Assembly (NCBI RefSeq): GCF_000611645.1
Contig: NW_014012739.1
Location: 1,811-19,413, forward strand
Direction: 5' to 3'
DNA length: 17,603 bases
Source of the DNA: Monoraphidium neglectum
Taxonomy: Eukaryota > Chlorophyta > Chlorophyceae > Sphaeropleales > Selenastraceae
The notes under the pieces: generated by a model
What the model saw: only the letters and a program-made list of their open reading frames with translations
Told to the model about the DNA's origin: nothing
Databases searched by the model: none
Translations under genes and position numbers: made by a program
Shown: positions 1 through 7,982 of the stretch, one piece after another
Position numbering within the stretch: position 1 is the first letter of the stretch
Layout of the letters: each line of letters begins with the position of its first letter

Positions 1-21
1 ACTCTAGACCCTCTCTCACAA

Positions 22-76
22 ACACACACACACGCGCGCGCGCGCACACACATACATGCCTCACCCCCCCCCCCCC
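22..76. repeat. CA/CG alternating tract followed by a 13-base C run, in an NPL4 intron
   Basis: Positions 22-57 are almost perfectly alternating purine-pyrimidine (CA, then CG, then CA), and 64-76 is an uninterrupted run of C. The block lies just inside the intron that follows NPL4 exon 2 on the minus strand. Such sequence can adopt Z-DNA; no function is claimed. Confidence 0.8.
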
Positions 77-87
77 AGCCCGCCCAC

Positions 88-651
88 CTGCCGCTCAAAA
101 TGGTACAGCATGAACAGCATGTCCCCATGGCTGACGCCCAGTGATGTCAGCGCAGCATTGCTGTCCGGCAGAAGGCTGTTAGGTCGGGGGTGGAGAGGGA
201 GCGGCGGCAGCGTGTAAAAGTGGGGGCAGGCGAGGAGACGTGTCGGCCACAGGCATCCATCCGCACCCACATAAAGCGGCGGGCTCCCCTTTCCAGCAGT
301 CAACGTCCAAAGCGGCTGCTGCCTGTAGCCCCTAGTTGCAAGAGGCGCGGACAAGGCGAGCAGCGCCCGCAGCAAGTCAACATACCAACTCGCGCCGCCG
401 TTTGAGCTGTAACGTCTGCAGTCGCTGCGACCGCCCGCGGGCACGAGCCCCTCAACACCCCGCCGCCCCCGCCCACCTGATGCCGTCGAGCGCCCCCTTG
501 GCCGTGAGCAGCTGCGGGTCCCAGGACAGGGTTATGTCCTCTATGGGTATGCTGAGCTGGCTGTTGATCTGGGCCTTCAGATCCGCAACGCCCGCGCCGT
601 CTGCAATGACGATGCGCTCCAGGCCGTCGCGCGACCGCAGCCGGATGAGCA

Positions 652-652
<1 letters not shown>
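88..652 (-). CDS. NPL4: NPL4-like Cdc48/p97 cofactor, N-terminal part (gene continues off the left edge)
   Basis: Two exons are visible: 652-477 and 175-88, joined across a GT-AG intron (donor GTGGGC, acceptor AACAG). The phase works (2 bases plus 1) and gives 88 residues ending in phase 0 at another CAG/GTGGGC donor. The protein starts MLIRLRSRDGLER and continues with a beta-grasp ubiquitin-like fold (TLSWDPQLL, then SLGVSHGDMLFMLYHFER), which is how plant NPL4 proteins begin. NPL4 with UFD1 recruits ubiquitylated substrates to the Cdc48/p97 unfoldase for proteasomal and ER-associated degradation. The zinc-finger and MPN regions expected later lie outside the window. The start at 652 is chosen because the conserved domain begins there. 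An in-frame ATG at 796 would add 48 mostly alanine residues encoded by the adjoining CAG repeat and cannot be excluded. Confidence 0.85.

Positions 653-721
<69 letters not shown>
653..721. repeat. (CTG)n / (CAG)n microsatellite abutting the NPL4 start codon
   Basis: About 23 uninterrupted trinucleotide units, followed by an imperfect continuation to about 755. On the NPL4 coding strand the last unit reads GCA directly before the ATG at 652. It is either the end of the 5' UTR or, if translation starts at 796, a polyalanine stretch. Long reading frames in other phases here (polyleucine, polyglutamine) are products of the repeat. Confidence 0.9.
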
Positions 722-724
<3 letters not shown>

Positions 725-796
725 TGCTGCTGCTGCTCCTGCCGCCGCTGGTGCCGCCGGATCCGCCCCCAGCCGCGGCTGGGCGGCTGACTGCAA

Positions 797-2240
797 TGCC
801 CTGGTGTCACGGCGGCGGCACTAGCTGCCGCGCCGCTGCCCTCACAGCCGCCAGGTCTGGCTGAAGCTGTGCGAAAGTTCCGAGGTCCTCTCGAGAAGCG
901 CGCAAGGGTGCTGTGCGGTAATGCGTCGTACACGTCAGCACACACTGCCTGTGTGGCATGCGATATGGGTTAATTGCAAAATTCAACAGCTCCGGACGCG
1001 ACCTGGTTTCGCCTGCCAGCTGTGGCGCGATTGTGTGCGCATGCAGCAAAGCGCCGCTGCGCTTGCCATGGCACCGCTCGCTCGTCAGACGTCAGATCGG
1101 CCTTGTGCTGTCGCCAGATGTTACACACATCGCGTTGCTGTCCTAGCCGGCCGCATGTGCGGCCAGCGACGCCCTCGCGCGCATGGGCGGTCCGAAGTAC
1201 CTGATCACAGTATCATCCTTGTCCAACAATGGCGCGAGCTTTTGTCCTAGTGGCAATCGACAGGCACCATGCATGCAAAGGCGCAGGCGAGCACGCGGCA
1301 TGATCTAGTGCTTCAGGTCATTCTGCCTCACCTTTCGGGCTTGTGCGCGTCCAATTAGACTCAGAGCATGTGAGACTTGCAGTCAACGTAGGAGAGATCG
1401 ATGCCAGCACGCTCATCTAAAAAGGAGGTGCACGCTGAACACCTATGATAAGCTGTGAGCTGCCAATGAGTGAGGCCCACTGAAGGGCCGCTTCTGTTGC
1501 ACCGCAGAACGTGCTCGATTGTATGTATACGTGACAGTGTTGCAGACATCTGGATGGCTCCAGCAGACGGCGTTTGTGGGCATGTGCAGCATCCTAGATA
1601 CACACACCTGGATGTGGCCAGTCCACAGATTCGCCGTTGGAACAGGTGCCTGCTGTTGAGGGCCCCTGCCGAACAGATAAGGTCATACAGCGCGAGCACA
1701 CAATTCTGTATGCCAATTGTATTGCCTCCTTTACCACTTCAATCTGCGGGCTGTTCACACCTTGTTGGCCTTGCCCGTGTAATCTGCAGGCTGGACCTGC
1801 ATCATCATCACCCAGGGGGAGCGCTTCGGACGCCGCGTCCCAAGCCCCCAAACCTGCCAGCCTGTCAGGACCACCCGTACCTTCAGAGCGGCACAGTCCG
1901 TGGCCTACGCGCATCCTACCGCTAGCAGGCGCAGTGATGGGTGAGCGGTCAGCACACCAATCAGCTCAGAGGGCGTTGCACACCCGCAGGCCGCACCAAT
2001 ATCCATGGCCCCCGGCAGGACGTGAGGGCTGAGCCCCCAACCCTGATGACGACGTACAATCCAGTTGCTGCATACCGCGCGCCTGTTGCTGTCTGAGCGA
2101 AGTGAGTGACGGCGTGCTCAATTTAATGAGGGCGTGTCGGCGTGAACAGCTGAGCTCACAAAAAGCAGACCAGCAGTGCAATGCACCGCTTTCAATTACT
2201 GCTGAGTCGTCATGACCATGCCGCAGTTGAGGATTCCAGC
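797..2240. other. Intergenic region, no recognisable gene
   Basis: This stretch lies between the NPL4 5' end and the left edge of the duplicated segment. Open frames of 60-150 codons exist on both strands, but none shows a recognisable domain. I see no tRNA or rRNA. The NPL4 promoter should lie within the first few hundred bases. One minus-strand stretch (about 1895-1760) reads open for about 45 codons and ends in an AAG/GTGTGA donor-like site, but I could not match it to any family. Confidence 0.5.
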
Positions 2241-3762
2241 ACGCAAGCAAGAAGATGTCACAGTCTGTCATGCATTGCTGGCGGGCAGTAGTGGGCGCTG
2301 GCGCAATGCAGCCGCGACACACCGCACCCCAAGTGCTCCTGCTCGAGCAACCTCCCTTGTTTGCCACCCCTGTCGTATCTCAGCCCATGACTGAGTCAGG
2401 GCGAAAAGGCAAGGCGACCCCCATGCCTTGCACCTGCAAAATTGCAACGGACGACCGCTGCTGCCTTTCAAGCAGGTAAACACGTGGCTGCCCTCCCTTC
2501 AAACTCATGCACTGCAGTATCTTACACTGACTGTGCGCATTAGTCGGGCAACGTGTGACACAAGGTGCACCCTGCCCTCCACCGCACAGCTCAGCCAGCG
2601 TAGAGCTGCAGCAAAAGACCATGGGAGGAAAATGGAATGAATGAGACGAAGGGGTGAATTGGAGTCGGAGGGGAGCGCGTCAAGTGCAGGCCAAAGGTTC
2701 CAAGGTGGGACGAGGGGGTGAAGCAAGGGGTTGGTCGATGCGGGGGCAAAGATGGCAAGGTACGAGGCTCCTTGCTCGCTGCCCAGGTATGGCGGCGCAT
2801 GCGCAGACACCAGGCGTGCAGCACGGACAAACTCAAGCTCACCGTCAAAGGTCAGCCCTAGGATCCGCAGACGTCCCCCGCTGTGATTGCGGCTGTGCAC
2901 ACGCGCCGACACGTGCAGCACGATTAGAAGGGGCCAGAGGTAGGTGGCGCGGCCACCCTGACTTTGTTGCATGTCAACGAGGCCGTCTAAGCCCTACCGG
3001 CCGCAACATGGGATTTGAGAGGTTGGAACGGACACATATGAGCAGCGTTGCGTGCAGGACAAGAGCAAGTCGCATGATGAAAGGGCGCGAAGCCACCGAG
3101 CGCGGGCGGGGCTGACTAGGCATCAGGCATACCAGCCGCCCATGAGGGGCATGCCTGATGAAGAGCAGCGGAGTAGGGCAGCCCTAAGGGTAACTCGCAA
3201 GCCCCTCCATGGAAGTGTATGGTACTATTCTGTGTTGCACCCCAGGCCCGCGCCATTCAAACCCATGAAAACCAACCTTGCCAGTCCCCTTTGGGTGTGC
3301 AATGTGGTGCAGTCACTCCGCTATCTTCACAGCATGATGCCACCCCGAGAGGGTATTGCGAGTGAACAGGGCGTTTCGTGTGGGGTGGGGACTGCAAGGC
3401 ATTTGCGAGCGGAAGCAATAATACAAAAGTGTGGATTCAACAAAGTCACAATCAGGAATTGATGTGAATGTGGCCTTGGTCCCCTGACTGTGATGCTTCG
3501 TGGCATGTTTGACCTGATTGCAGCATTAAGGGACGAAACTCCAAACCCTAATGTCGACTGCCCGAGTGTCCTTGCCTGGTCGACCCAGGACAGCTGGGCA
3601 TGATCGCCACCCTTGTGCGGTTGCATGAAGGGATGACATGGGGCAAAGCAAGCTTGGCCAATCCCCACCCAAATGACTGAGCGCTCACCTCGCTCCTGGC
3701 CTAGCTGCAGTTGCCGCACTGGCGCGCGCCAACAGAGCGGCCTGAGATATTGTGTAAGTCGT
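2241..3762. other. Left part of duplication copy 1, no recognised gene
   Basis: No known domain is visible. Several short blocks are well preserved against copy 2 (near 2835-2860, 3120-3160, 3290-3345 and 3478-3525). The plus-strand frame at 3478-3525 reads VMLRGM-DLIA in both copies, but the surrounding frames diverge, are interrupted or lack clear splice sites. These could be remnants of a lost gene or conserved non-coding elements. The 3' end of the minus-strand EsV-1-7 transcript probably lies in the right part. Confidence 0.5.
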
Positions 3763-5004
3763 TTATTTAGGTGCCCTTGAATTGGCCCTCGCCATAGAAA
3801 CAGGGCCCTCTGCGCAGCTGGGCTCCTGGCGGCACAGAGTCTTCACATTAATCATGCCGGGCGCTGCATGTGCCTTGCAGAAGACGCCCTTGGACTGGCC
3901 CTCATAATTGAAGTTGGGGCGCTTGGAGCAGCTGGGCTCCTGGCAGCGTGGGTTGACGACGTCCACCATGCCAGGTGCTGCATGTGCTTTGCAGAAGACG
4001 CCCTTGGACTGGCCCTTGTCGTTGAAGGAGGGACGCTTGGGGCAGTTGGGCTCTTTGCAGCACGCACTCTTCACGCGCACCATGCCCAGCGCAGCATGCA
4101 CCTTGCAGAAGACGGGCTTGGACTGGCCCTCAAAGTTGAAGGTGGGGTGCTTGGCGCAGCTGGGCTCTTGGCAGCGCGCGCTTTTCACGTCCACCATGCC
4201 GGGCGCCGCATGCACCTTGCAAAAGACGCCCTTCGACTGGCCCTCATAGTTGAAGGACGGGATCTTGGCGCAGCTGGGATCTTGGCAGCGCGGGCTGTTC
4301 ACGCGCACCATGCCAAGCGCCGCATGCACCTCACAGAAGACGCGCTTTGACTGGCCCTCGTAGTTGTAGGCGGGGTGCTTGGCACAGCCAGGCGCCTTGC
4401 AGCGCGTGCTCTTCACGTCCACCATGTCGGGCGCGGCATGTGCCTTGCAGAAGGCGCCCTTGGGCTGGCCGACGTAGTTGAAAACGGCCTGCTTGTCGCA
4501 TCTAGGCTCCTGGCAGCGTGCACTCTTCACATTCACCATGCCGGGCGCTGCATGCACCTTGCAAAAGCTGCCGCCGGGATGGCCCTGGTAGTTGTAGACG
4601 GGAAACGTGGTGCAGCCAGGCGCCTTGCAGCGTGGCCTCTTCACGTCCACCATGCCGGGCGCCGCATGCACCTTGCAAAATGCGCCCTTTGACTGGCCCT
4701 CGTAGTTGAAGGCGGGCTGCTTGGTGCAGCCGGGCTCCCGGCACGCCCACACCAAGCTAGCTGCGCTGGAAGTGAAGCCAGCGATGGCGCTCAAAGCGCA
4801 GCCAGCCCCTCCCCAGGGGCAACGTGAGTGATGCACGCCCCAGGGCGTCATGCTGGGGTGGCCCAGCAGCGCCATGAGAAACGGTGGCGCGCTGCCGTTA
4901 GGCCCGGAGGTGCCCAGGAATCGCGTCCACAGTTTGCAGCCGAGCGGGCCCGAGCGCCCAGCTAGCGCCTGGCGCAACAGCTGGATGCTCATAGCGCTAG
5001 ACAC
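3763..5004 (-). CDS. EsV-1-7 cysteine-rich repeat protein, copy A (413 aa, 8 repeats)
   Basis: Single-exon frame. Residues 88-391 are eight perfect-length 38-residue repeats, each fitting C-X4-C-X16-C-X2-H-X12, which is the published EsV-1-7 motif. Typical repeat features are FNYEGQSKG, then FCK(A/V)HAAPGMVDVKS. The Cys3His spacing suggests a small metal-binding unit, but the family's biochemical role is not known. In the brown alga Ectocarpus the family member IMM controls early development. Residues 1-87 contain no Asp or Glu and several Arg, starting MSSAMSIQLLRQALAGR; this looks like a mitochondrial or plastid targeting sequence (inference). Met5 is an alternative start. The last 22 residues are a degenerate ninth repeat: its first Cys is displaced by one position and the rest is out of frame. 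Copy B at 7983-9047 is a paralogue made by the segmental duplication. Confidence 0.85.
   Translation of the reverse strand: MSSAMSIQLLRQALAGRSGPLGCKLWTRFLGTSGPNGSAPPFLMALLGHPSMTPWGVHHSRCPWGGAGCALSAIAGFTSSAASLVWACREPGCTKQPAFNYEGQSKGAFCKVHAAPGMVDVKRPRCKAPGCTTFPVYNYQGHPGGSFCKVHAAPGMVNVKSARCQEPRCDKQAVFNYVGQPKGAFCKAHAAPDMVDVKSTRCKAPGCAKHPAYNYEGQSKRVFCEVHAALGMVRVNSPRCQDPSCAKIPSFNYEGQSKGVFCKVHAAPGMVDVKSARCQEPSCAKHPTFNFEGQSKPVFCKVHAALGMVRVKSACCKEPNCPKRPSFNDKGQSKGVFCKAHAAPGMVDVVNPRCQEPSCSKRPNFNYEGQSKGVFCKAHAAPGMINVKTLCRQEPSCAEGPVSMARANSRAPK
3832..4743 (-). repeat. Eight tandem 114-bp coding repeats (EsV-1-7 array A)
   Basis: Eight head-to-tail units of exactly 114 bases encode residues 88-391 of copy A. 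Units differ mainly at the residues between the first two Cys and at the linker. This is a protein-coding array, not CRISPR: there is no unique spacer between units. Confidence 0.9.
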
Positions 5005-5298
5005 TCAGCCGGCTCGCGCGCACCACCACCAAATATGTGCAAGGGTGCAACCGGGGTGGGGGAAAGAGGGGGAACCCAAAGGCGGTCGCCATTCTGCAGA
5101 CGGTCTGCTAGTGAAGATATGTGCTCCTTGGGTGCAGGGAGCTTGCGCCTCGCTGTAAGGTCGGCGCATCCAGGGCGAAGGGGAGGCAAGCCAGGGGCGG
5201 TGTTCGCATGCCTTTGTGGGGTGTCAGTGCACGCGTGCGTGCTGTGTATGCATGTCGCGCGTGCGTGCATGCGTCAGCATGCACGCACTCTGTGCTTG

Positions 5299-5320
5299 CA
5301 CACGCGCGCGTGCGTGTGTG

Positions 5321-5372
<52 letters not shown>

Positions 5373-5391
5373 CGCGTGCGCACGAGCGCGC
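5299..5391. repeat. TG/CG alternating tract upstream of EsV-1-7 gene A
   Basis: A tract of about 90 bases made of TG and CG dinucleotides, flanked by further TGCATG-type sequence. It lies about 300 bases upstream of the gene A start codon and has a counterpart at the same relative place in copy 2 (9335-9420). It produces long spurious Val-Cys and His-Thr reading frames. Confidence 0.9.
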
Positions 5392-6033
5392 GAGCACGCC
5401 TGCGTGCATGCAAATATTTGTCTGTTTGGTTGAGGGCAAGTGTGATTTGGATTGGTGCGGAGCGCCCAGCCAAGGGCAGCCCGGCCCTCCTTGTTATTCC
5501 CCCTGTGGCCCCCCTTATGTTGCGGCGCAGGCGCACCCGCAAGTGGCGTGTGCCGCCAGCGACGTCGTGTGCACTACGTATACGTAGCCCGCTGCACAGC
5601 TGTTGGCACGCCCTCGAAGGGACCGCGACGCCTGCAGACGACACCAAAGCTGGGTTTCGGTTTCAACACCGAAGACAGCCGCCACTGCTGCTGACACAGC
5701 TGCTGACGCAGAGCCCACTTGTACTCAGGATGGGCCCTCACTCTGGACGTGTACAGCAAACGGTAGGTGGGGCCAGGTATGGATGTGAAGCGGATGGATG
5801 CAGCTGTTGCTGATGCAGCCCGGTCCACCACTGCTGCCAATGCTCGTTCTGATGCGTGTGGGGTGACGCACACCTGCACTCCCGGGTACAGCAGCCCAAG
5901 TGCCGATGCGGGTTGCGTTCTTCACCGACTCTCAAGATATTGCCATAAATCCATCAATCGCTGCAAGGTGGACGGGCAGATCCAGTTGATCGATCTCTCC
6001 GACGCTGTCACGGTACTATACCAGTGGTCGTTG

Positions 6034-6040
6034 TATAAAA
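6034..6040 (+). promoter_or_regulatory. TATA-box-like TATAAAA upstream of the truncated GTPase copy
   Basis: A consensus TATAAAA lies 151 bases before the ATG of the truncated GTPase exon. The aligned stretch upstream of the intact gene (near 10060-10090) lacks this motif. It could be the promoter of the ancestral gene or a chance substitution. No transcript evidence is available here. Confidence 0.35.
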
Positions 6041-6190
6041 CAGGGTCCCAAACAAGCAATATAAACATGCCGCTACTGGAAGCCCGTCTTCGGCTTAGTG
6101 TGCATGCTGCCGCGTGAGCTCGGCACCGGCGGCAGGTGGCTGGAGAGCGAGCAATGCTGCATGCGCTTGCGGAAAGAGCAGCCGGTTTCA

Positions 6191-6385
6191 ATGGCTTCGC
6201 ACATTGGATGGTTCCCGGGCCACATGGCCAAAGCCACGTGGGGAGCTGCAGCGCATGCTGAAGCAGGTTGACTGCGTGCTGGAGGTCAGAGATGCGAGGG
6301 CGGGTGCGCAGCCGCTCAGGGGCGGGAGCGTCTCAGATCTTGGTGTCGGTGCTGCAAGACTGCGGCACCTCCGCCGGCGCGACGC
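6191..6385 (+). pseudogene. Truncated copy of the DAR GTPase first exon
   Basis: It begins with the same ATGGCTTCGC and IGWFPGHMAKAT coding sequence as the intact gene at 10236. One extra base appears right after the codons for HMAKAT (ACGTGGGGAG here, ACACGGGAG in the intact gene) and shifts the frame. The exon-1 donor is also changed from AGG/GTGGGT to AGG/GCGGGT. Similarity ends at 6385, inside intron 1, so exons 2-7 are missing. All three defects indicate a non-functional 5' fragment left by the tandem duplication. Confidence 0.9.
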
Positions 6386-7982
6386 TTGCAAGCAAGAGGT
6401 TGTCAAAGCCTGTCATGCGTGTCTGGCGAGCAGAAGAGGGCGCTGGCGTGTCGTTTCCACAACACACCGCACTCCCAAGTGCCCCTTTTTGCCACCAATG
6501 TTGTTACTCAGCTCATGACCAGAGTCAGGGCAACATGCCCACGTGCCCGCCTTGCTCCTCTCGAAACGTAGCGACCGCTGTTGTTTTTCAAGCAAACACT
6601 TGTGGCTACCCTTGTGCTCAACTCCCCAGTAAACGGATCTTACACTGCTTTGACCGATGGGCAACCTGTGCATGGGAACCTACAGAATGTCTAGCTTGAT
6701 GAGGTGCGCGCATCTCCTCCAGCGTGCAGATGTGGCAGACGGCCAGGGAAGGGTGATGGATTGAATGATACAAAGATGTGAACTGGCTTCAGAGTCTCCT
6801 GAGGAGATTGCGTCAAGTGTGGGCCAAAGGTTTGAAGGTAGGAGGAGGGGTGTCAAGCAAGGGGTTTGATTAATCAGTAAAATGCAGGGGCAAGATTGCA
6901 AGGTAGGAGGCTCCTCGCTGCCCATGTATGGCATTGCATGCGCAGATGCCTGTCAGACCTACAGCACAGACAAAGTCCAGCTCACCGTTGAAGGTCAGCC
7001 GTTGAAGGCAGAGGACTCATGGACGTCCCCCGCCGTGATTGCGGCTGTGCCCACGCATCAGCACGCCAATCACAATGAGAAGGGACCAGGGGTGGGTGGC
7101 GCGGCCACCCTGGTTTTGGTGCATGTTGATGAAGCCATCTAAGGCCTACTGGATGCAGGACAACAGCGATTATGAGAGGTTGGAATGGTTCGAAGTGCAC
7201 AATAATGCTTTGAGGACGAAGAAAGATGCACGGCGACAAGGGCGCGAGAGCAACGAGAACGCGCAGGGCTGCCTGGGCATCAGGCATACCAGCCGCCCAC
7301 GAAGGGCATGCCTGGTGGAGAGCGGTGGAGTAGGGCAGCCCTAGGGGCGCCTTGCAAGCCCCCACATGGCAAGTGTATGGTACTACCGTATTCTGTACAA
7401 CATTCCAGGCCCGAAGCCCCATTCAAACGCATCAAAACAGACCTTGTAGGTTTTGTTTGGGTACGCAAAGTGGTGCAGTCGCTCCGGTATCTTCATAGCA
7501 TGATGCCACCCTGATTGGGTATTGTGAGCGCACAGAGCATTCGTGTGAGGTGCGGACTGGAGGGCATTTGTGAGCAGCAGCAGTGACGCAACTGAGTGGT
7601 TTCAATATTGTCACATGCAGAAATCGACTAAAATGTGGCAAAGGTCCCGTGACTGTGATGCTTCGTGGCATGCTTGACCTCATTGCATCATTCGGGGAAC
7701 TATGTCGAATGCAAGAGCGTCCTTGTCCCGCCGACCAAGGACAGCTGGGCATGATCGCCACCCTTGTGTGATTGCATGCAGGAACAACGTGGGACAAAGC
7801 AAGCTGGACCAATCCCCACCCACATTACGCCGAGCGCTCACCTCGCTCCTGGCCGAGTTGCGGTTGCTGCACCCGCACAAATGCCGCCAGGTCGGGCTGT
7901 ACTGTGTGTGTTTCGTTTTGACAAGTGGTGCCCTTGGACTGGCCATCGCAGTAGAAACAGGGCCCTTGTCGCAGCTTCGCTC
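6386..7982. other. Left part of duplication copy 2, no recognised gene
   Basis: Counterpart of 2241-3762. No recognisable gene product on either strand. Preserved short blocks against copy 1 include 7274-7310, 7455-7512 and 7643-7689. The right end contains the remains of the last EsV-1-7 repeat beyond the stop codon of gene B. Confidence 0.5.

Larger units (their letters stand above)
5005..6190. other. Upstream region between EsV-1-7 copy A and the GTPase stub
   Basis: This interval holds the presumed promoter of the minus-strand EsV-1-7 gene A, the TG tract at 5299-5391 and the upstream region of the truncated GTPase copy. Short cysteine-rich frames occur on the plus strand (for example EPTCTQDG near 5710 and CTPGYSSPSADAGC near 5875). 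They are not conserved in frame with copy 2, so I do not call a gene. Confidence 0.5.
2241..6385. repeat. Direct tandem duplication, copy 1 (approximately 4.15 kb)
   Basis: The order of similar blocks here matches 6386-10430. Examples are 2241 onward with 6386 onward, the GCATCAGGCATACCAGCCGC block near 3120 with the one near 7275, the EsV-1-7 genes at 3763-5004 and 7983-9047, the TG tracts at 5299 and 9335, and the GTPase upstream region with exon 1 at about 6110-6385 and 10140-10430. The copies differ by many substitutions and small indels, so the event is not very recent. ACGC occurs at all three junction positions (2241, 6382 and 10427). Confidence 0.9.

Noticed and set aside
577..945. 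Polyglutamine, polyalanine and polyleucine frames over the CTG tract
   Set aside because: They are read from the microsatellite in other phases; only the NPL4 frame continues into a conserved domain.
1470..2032. Open frames of 130-150 codons in the region left of the duplication
   Set aside because: No recognisable domain, no consistent exon structure and no counterpart elsewhere in the window.
3832..4743. Regular 114-base repeats as a possible CRISPR array
   Set aside because: Units are contiguous, coding and without unique spacers, and the genome is eukaryotic.
5108..5813. Long Val-Cys and His-Thr frames over the TG tracts (also 9040-9751)
   Set aside because: These are translations of a dinucleotide repeat, with no conserved sequence outside it shared in frame between the two copies.
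5690..5930. Cysteine-rich peptides (EPTCTQDG, CTPGYSSPSADAGC) suggesting exons of a small secreted protein
   Set aside because: The matching region in copy 2 (about 9750-9965) differs by indels that break the frame, and no start, signal peptide or consistent splice set could be assembled.
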